A stretch of DNA of 64,000 nt from Spartobacteria bacterium (GTDB taxonomy: Bacteria > Verrucomicrobiota > Verrucomicrobiia > Chthoniobacterales > UBA10450): NCBI GenBank assembly GCA_003167365.1, contig PMTM01000012.1, forward strand, positions 217,446-281,445, in the 5' to 3' direction. The position numbers and the translations under genes were made by a program. Positions 60,367-64,000 of the stretch are shown piece after piece; position 1 is the stretch's first letter, and every line of letters begins with the position of its first letter. The notes under the pieces were generated by a model. It saw only the letters and a program-made list of their open reading frames with translations. It ran no database searches and was not told where the DNA came from.

Positions 60367-62511
60367 CTATTGAGAAGCGACACTGCTTGAGATGGTTTCG
60401 AGTTTTTCGAGGATGATACTCTTCGTCAGCAACTCCGGAAAGACAACCGGGTCTTCGGTTTTGCCACGGTAGAGCACGTAAAGTGGGACACCCGGCCGGC
60501 CAAATTGTTTCAACAATTTTGTGATGGCCGGATCGCCGTTGGTCCAATCGGCTTTCAATTTAACGATGTTGTGACGCTGGAAAGCTTCGCGCACGGCCGC
60601 CGTTTCGAGGACGCTGGCTTCGTTGAATTTGCAGGTAATGCACCAGGCCGCGGTGAAATCAATAAAAACGTAATGACTTTGCTCGAGCTCCGTTTGCAAG
60701 CGTTCCGGCGTAAAAACCTGCCAACCGCCTTCGAGTTTGGAGCCAGCGACTTCCAATTTCGAGAAGCGAAACTTTTCGCCGACAAAATACCAAGCGCTCG
60801 CGACGAACAAGATCGACATCAACAATGCGGCAACTACTCGCGTACGGGTTGACGCCATCGGCGTGATGAAAGCGCCTTTCATCCAACACACCACACTGAC
60901 AGCCAGTAGAAAACATCCAGTCCATATTACGGCGTCAAGACCGCGCTGAGCACCGAGGACATAAAGAAGAAACAGCAAAGTCGCGAGCAGCAGAAATCCC
61001 ATGAATTGTTTGAGCCGTTCCATCCATTGACCCGGTTTGGGAAGAAAACGCATCCAAGCTGGCTGCGCAGAAAGAAGGAAGTAGGGCGCAGCCATGCCAG
61101 CGGCAATCGCTACGAACATCGACAGGATAATTGCGGGTGATTGGGTAAAGGCAAAGCCGAGCGCGGTTCCAAGGTAAGGAGCGGTACAAGGGGTCGCCAG
61201 AATGGTGGCAAAAACACCCTGAAAGAATGAGCCGGCATCACCTTCTTTCGCCGTAACTCCAAGCAAACCGCGCGTCGCACTTTGCGGCAGCGAAATCTCA
61301 AACACGCCCAATAGGTTTAAGGCAAAGACCAGCACCACTACGCTCATGAAAAGGACGAAGTAGGGACTTGTGAATAGAGACGCCCATAAAATTTGATGAC
61401 CAGCTCCCCTCAGCACAATCAGGAGAAGAGCGAGACCGATAAACCAGGCAAAAATTCCCGCGGTAAAGGCAAGGCCACTGCGCAAAATCTTTTGCCGGCT
61501 TTGACCCGCATGCTGAATGAATCCGAAGATCTTAAGGGAGATCACCGGCAACACGCATGGCATCAGATTGAGAATCAGACCGCCGACAAATCCAAAGAAA
61601 AGAAAGGCAATGAGGCTGCGTTCCTCAGTCGGTGGTGTCGACGAAGTAGACAGAATTCCTGAGCTTTCCGGAAGTTGCCACGCCATCCGATCATCGGCAT
61701 CGGGACGTTGACCGAAAACAAGCAGACCTTGGATCGACGACTGATTTTGCGGTGCTGACTCGAGCGGAATGCGAAATGCGATTTCATTTCCCGATCGCGA
61801 TTCAACTTTAGGATGACCGACCACGACGCCCTCGGAAGGGAGCGGATAAAAATCCGCGAACGGATGATTCGCGAGCGTCGAACTCGTCACGGCGAGAAGA
61901 AGATCCTGGCCGGCGCGGCTCCATTTCAAGGTTGCGATATTTGTTGCCGGCCACGTTTTCGACAGCAACTGCCGGAAACGCGAAAACAATTCCGCGTTTG
62001 CCGGAGCAGAAGTTGCCGAAGTTGGAAGTTCGAGTTGGAGATTGGCACTTCCAGGAACGCAGATTTTTTCGCAAACGAGCCAATTTGCCGCGGCCTGCAA
62101 TTTTACCTTGGAATTTTGAATAGAAGCGGGCGGCGTAATCTCCTGCAGGAGTAAAACCTCGTCGTGGTATCCGTAGGTTTGGATGTCGCCCGGATCGTTG
62201 AATTTCATCGGGATCGGCCACTGGAGTTCCCCAGCTTTCCAACCCGGCGGCAATTGCCATTTCAGTTCGATAGGAATGCCGGCGTCGCCCGAGAATTTCC
62301 AATAGGTATGCCAGCCGGGAGTCATCTTTAGGAGCAGGCCGACGGTGAAAGATTTTCCCGGAACGATCGCATTGGTATCGGCGACCAGACTGGCGGCGAC
62401 CAATTGTTTCCCCTCGTAAACCTGCCCTTGGCCAGGCGACGCGAACGCCAAGATGCACGCCGTAATCGCCAATAAACGAGCAGGTGCCGATTTCACATAG
62501 CTAGGTAACAT
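60367..62511 (-). CDS. DsbD-family thiol:disulfide interchange protein
   Basis: A 714-residue transmembrane reductase that carries electrons from the cytosol to the periplasm. Signal peptide, N-terminal DsbD-alpha-like domain to about residue 280 (MTPGWHTYWKFSGDAG, NWLVCEKICVPG), eight-helix core with NLMPCVLPVISL and ILATPCTAPYLGTALG, and a C-terminal thioredoxin domain with FIDFTAAWCITCKFNE and RPGVPLYVLY. All functional Cys pairs are visible. The downstream redoxin gene, 3 bp away, is a probable client. Confidence 0.93.
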   Translation of the reverse strand: MLPSYVKSAPARLLAITACILAFASPGQGQVYEGKQLVAASLVADTNAIVPGKSFTVGLLLKMTPGWHTYWKFSGDAGIPIELKWQLPPGWKAGELQWPIPMKFNDPGDIQTYGYHDEVLLLQEITPPASIQNSKVKLQAAANWLVCEKICVPGSANLQLELPTSATSAPANAELFSRFRQLLSKTWPATNIATLKWSRAGQDLLLAVTSSTLANHPFADFYPLPSEGVVVGHPKVESRSGNEIAFRIPLESAPQNQSSIQGLLVFGQRPDADDRMAWQLPESSGILSTSSTPPTEERSLIAFLFFGFVGGLILNLMPCVLPVISLKIFGFIQHAGQSRQKILRSGLAFTAGIFAWFIGLALLLIVLRGAGHQILWASLFTSPYFVLFMSVVVLVFALNLLGVFEISLPQSATRGLLGVTAKEGDAGSFFQGVFATILATPCTAPYLGTALGFAFTQSPAIILSMFVAIAAGMAAPYFLLSAQPAWMRFLPKPGQWMERLKQFMGFLLLATLLFLLYVLGAQRGLDAVIWTGCFLLAVSVVCWMKGAFITPMASTRTRVVAALLMSILFVASAWYFVGEKFRFSKLEVAGSKLEGGWQVFTPERLQTELEQSHYVFIDFTAAWCITCKFNEASVLETAAVREAFQRHNIVKLKADWTNGDPAITKLLKQFGRPGVPLYVLYRGKTEDPVVFPELLTKSIILEKLETISSSVASQ

Positions 62512-62581
62512 CGGCTCAAGTTCGCAGCAATCTGCAATCTCCGCGCTTTAGGTGGCTCACGACCTGCTGGCTCCCAAAAGC

Positions 62582-62773
62582 ATGCGCTCGATTCTAACTC
62601 TATTTGTGATCGCAGCTTTGGGCTTCCTGTTCATCTTACAGAAAAACGATGCGCCAGAACCCAGCGTGGCCAAAAAGCAATCAGCCGAACTAAATAAAGT
62701 AAACCAGCACAATTGGATGAAACACGCTATCGACAAGAATCGCGTGATTGCTCAGAACGTTTCCGAGCGGTAA
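62582..62773 (+). CDS. small hypothetical membrane protein
   Basis: A 63-residue protein: MRSILTLFVIAALGFLFILQ gives one N-terminal hydrophobic segment, then a polar charged tail (NKVNQHNWMKHAIDKNRVI). The frame is open 30 bp upstream, but ATG 62582 starts at the membrane segment. It is divergent from the DsbD gene. No family recognised; existence rests on composition. Confidence 0.55.
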   Translation: MRSILTLFVIAALGFLFILQKNDAPEPSVAKKQSAELNKVNQHNWMKHAIDKNRVIAQNVSER

Positions 62774-62793
62774 ACCCCGCAACGTAAATTTAC

Positions 62794-63372
62794 TTAGTGC
62801 GCCGACTCGCGTTGGGTTTGCAGTGTCTGGCGAATTGCGGCCTTAAAGTCGGCTGCCGATAAACCTTTACCTGTCACCGCTGCGGTCTCCGCTCGACCGA
62901 GCTTGGACACATCTTTGACCGGCTCGTGTTCGTTTGTGGTCACCAAGTCGGCACCAGTTTGGTCGTCTTTTTGGATATGGAAACGGCCATGCATGATTCC
63001 CACCAATGGAATAAACTGGCTGCCGTTGTTCTCGACGAACACGATCTCGCGACCGCCCACTTCGAACTTCGGGCTATCGCTTACTTCCATCGTTTCACCG
63101 TCCACGGTGCCACCGAGCATTCGGAGTGTGTAAGTATCGCCCGGCGCGCCCTTCATTGTGTCCTCTACTTTGAATGTCACGTAGCTCATGATGCGGTGTT
63201 GCGCGCCTTCGCCAACCCACTGCGAGCGCACGTCGGTAACGGTGCCCTGAAAAATTACTTCGGCTTTACCAACCAATTCATCAAAAGTAGGAGGAATAAC
63301 CGTCGTCCCTTGAGTGGCATTCAACCCGAGGAAAATCCAAATGAAAGCAAAGGAGAAATAGAACTTTTTCAT
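62794..63372 (-). CDS. hypothetical exported protein
   Basis: A 192-residue protein with a signal peptide (MKKFYFSFAFIWIFLGLNA). Following it, VIPPTFDELVGKAEVIFQGTVTDVRSQW and TFKVEDTMKGAPGDTYTLRMLGG form a pattern seen in unnamed secreted proteins: 'A-E-x-I-F-x-G-x-V' then 'V-x-x-x-x-KG-x-x-G'. C-terminal helix ADFKAAIRQTLQTQRE. No enzyme motif is visible. Convergent with the small membrane protein, 20 bp apart. Confidence 0.75.
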   Translation of the reverse strand: MKKFYFSFAFIWIFLGLNATQGTTVIPPTFDELVGKAEVIFQGTVTDVRSQWVGEGAQHRIMSYVTFKVEDTMKGAPGDTYTLRMLGGTVDGETMEVSDSPKFEVGGREIVFVENNGSQFIPLVGIMHGRFHIQKDDQTGADLVTTNEHEPVKDVSKLGRAETAAVTGKGLSAADFKAAIRQTLQTQRESAH

Positions 63373-63489
63373 AGGGGTAAGGTTAATCTGTTAGTTCTGG
63401 CAAAAGTGTCGCACGATTCGTTCATTATTCAATTGAGCTGCCGGTGGTAAGTTCCGTAAAAGTCGTAGTGATAAACATGGTCAAGTGCT

Positions 63490-64000
63490 TCACGGATCGA
63501 GGTCATAGACTTCAATCATGCCGATTCCAGTGCTGCTATTTACGCCCCTGATAATTGCCGTATAGGCCCCCTGCGCCAATGTGGCCATGATGGCGGATTC
63601 CTTCGGATTGCTCGGTGCGAAACCGCTCGCACTGATCTGGCTCGCTTGCGAGCTGCTTTGCCAATCGTTATTAGTCGAGAGCGTGTTGCCGTTTGAGTCG
63701 TGCAATTCAAGAGTGGGATCAGCCAATGCCCCCGAGATTCCGGCGTTGGTCAACGATGGTCCAATCGCTCGCACGATTAAATTCTTCGACTGCGATCCAT
63801 TCACGACGAATCCGCCGATCAGAACTTGATCGTTAATTCCCACTTGCCCTCGCGCGGAAATATTTACCAAACGCGTAGGTGTGGAATCGATATCGTATGC
63901 ATCGACGGATGCGATGCCAGTGGTGCTATTCACGCCCCGAATAATGGCGGTGTAGCTGCCCGGCAACAGCGTTGCGATAATCGCCGATTCGTGCGGATCG
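63490..64000 (-). CDS. secreted repeat protein, 5' part outside window
   Basis: The C-terminal part of a longer protein whose start lies past 64000; the frame is open to the edge. It contains two copies of a module: ESAIIATLLPGSYTAIIRG with VNSTTGIASVDAYDID, and ESAIMATLAQGAYTAIIRG with VNSSTGIGMIEVYDLD, joined by VNISARGQVG and VLIGGFVVNGSQSKNLIVRA-type sequence (IGPSLTNAGIS). These modules are common in surface or secreted proteins of Verrucomicrobia. It ends with no anchor or sorting tail. Confidence 0.8.
   Translation of the reverse strand, partial: DPHESAIIATLLPGSYTAIIRGVNSTTGIASVDAYDIDSTPTRLVNISARGQVGINDQVLIGGFVVNGSQSKNLIVRAIGPSLTNAGISGALADPTLELHDSNGNTLSTNNDWQSSSQASQISASGFAPSNPKESAIMATLAQGAYTAIIRGVNSSTGIGMIEVYDLDP

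Noticed and set aside
1..64000. Search for CRISPR, prophage, complete transposon, toxin-antitoxin or biosynthetic cluster
   Set aside because: No regularly spaced direct repeats, integrase, transposase, phage structural gene, NRPS/PKS or paired toxin gene was recognised in the window.

Overview
This 64 kb window looks like ordinary chromosome from a soil-type Verrucomicrobium, probably of the Chthoniobacterales/Spartobacteria branch. That placement is inference. It rests on a PVC-type small basic protein (56646-56801), a free-standing SWIB protein (38159-38440), a DUF3300/DUF2950 pair, many signal-peptide proteins of unknown function, and a secreted repeat protein at the right edge. No rRNA, tRNA, intact insertion sequence, prophage, CRISPR array or defence island could be supported.

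Layout. 0.1-2.2 kb: secreted DUF3300 and DUF2950 proteins. 2.2-11.2 kb: metabolic and accessory genes on the minus strand (SDR, MFS transporter, GMC oxidoreductase, GH15 glucoamylase, two overlapping glycosyltransferases) with a DNA-binding-protein relic and a TPR relic. 11.2-11.8 kb: a gene-free, repeat-rich strip. 12.2-17.9 kb, minus strand: trxA, a small membrane protein, rimO, a RodZ-like protein and ftsK. 18.0-23.8 kb, plus strand: lipoprotein, peptide transporter, DUF885 peptidase-like protein, class-I amidotransferase, rplS, rnhB and yraN-like gene. 23.8-30.1 kb, minus strand: DUF2513, rsmE, ferritin-like, dnaJ, grpE, SpoIIE-type phosphatase and STAS protein. 30.2-33 kb: a fused DNA exonuclease/ATP-dependent DNA ligase. 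33-37 kb: plsC-like, cmk, aroA, lipoprotein and YbjQ-like protein. 37-41 kb: signalling genes (response regulator-phosphatase, hybrid histidine kinase), SWIB and a secreted thioredoxin. 41-47 kb: deacetylase, dynamin-like GTPase, a secreted protein, nadB and panC. 47-56.6 kb: an envelope-glycan block with integral-membrane and soluble glycosyltransferases, an RmlC-like cupin, and a fused lipid A acyltransferase/heptosyltransferase. 56.6-64 kb: small basic protein, pseudouridine synthase, SDR, flavin reductase, a redoxin/DsbD pair and secreted proteins.

The most unusual signal is a set of short dispersed palindromic elements with two hairpins and TGTAG...CTACA ends. Several lie between genes, but one sits in frame inside rimO and two sit in frame inside the exonuclease-ligase gene, one of them ending five codons before the catalytic lysine. 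Other points of interest are heptamer tandem repeats inside the acyltransferase/heptosyltransferase gene, a STAS/phosphatase pair translationally coupled to grpE-dnaJ, and imperfect tandem and MITE-like repeats at 11.4-11.7 kb. All identifications were made by reading motifs; no database search was run.
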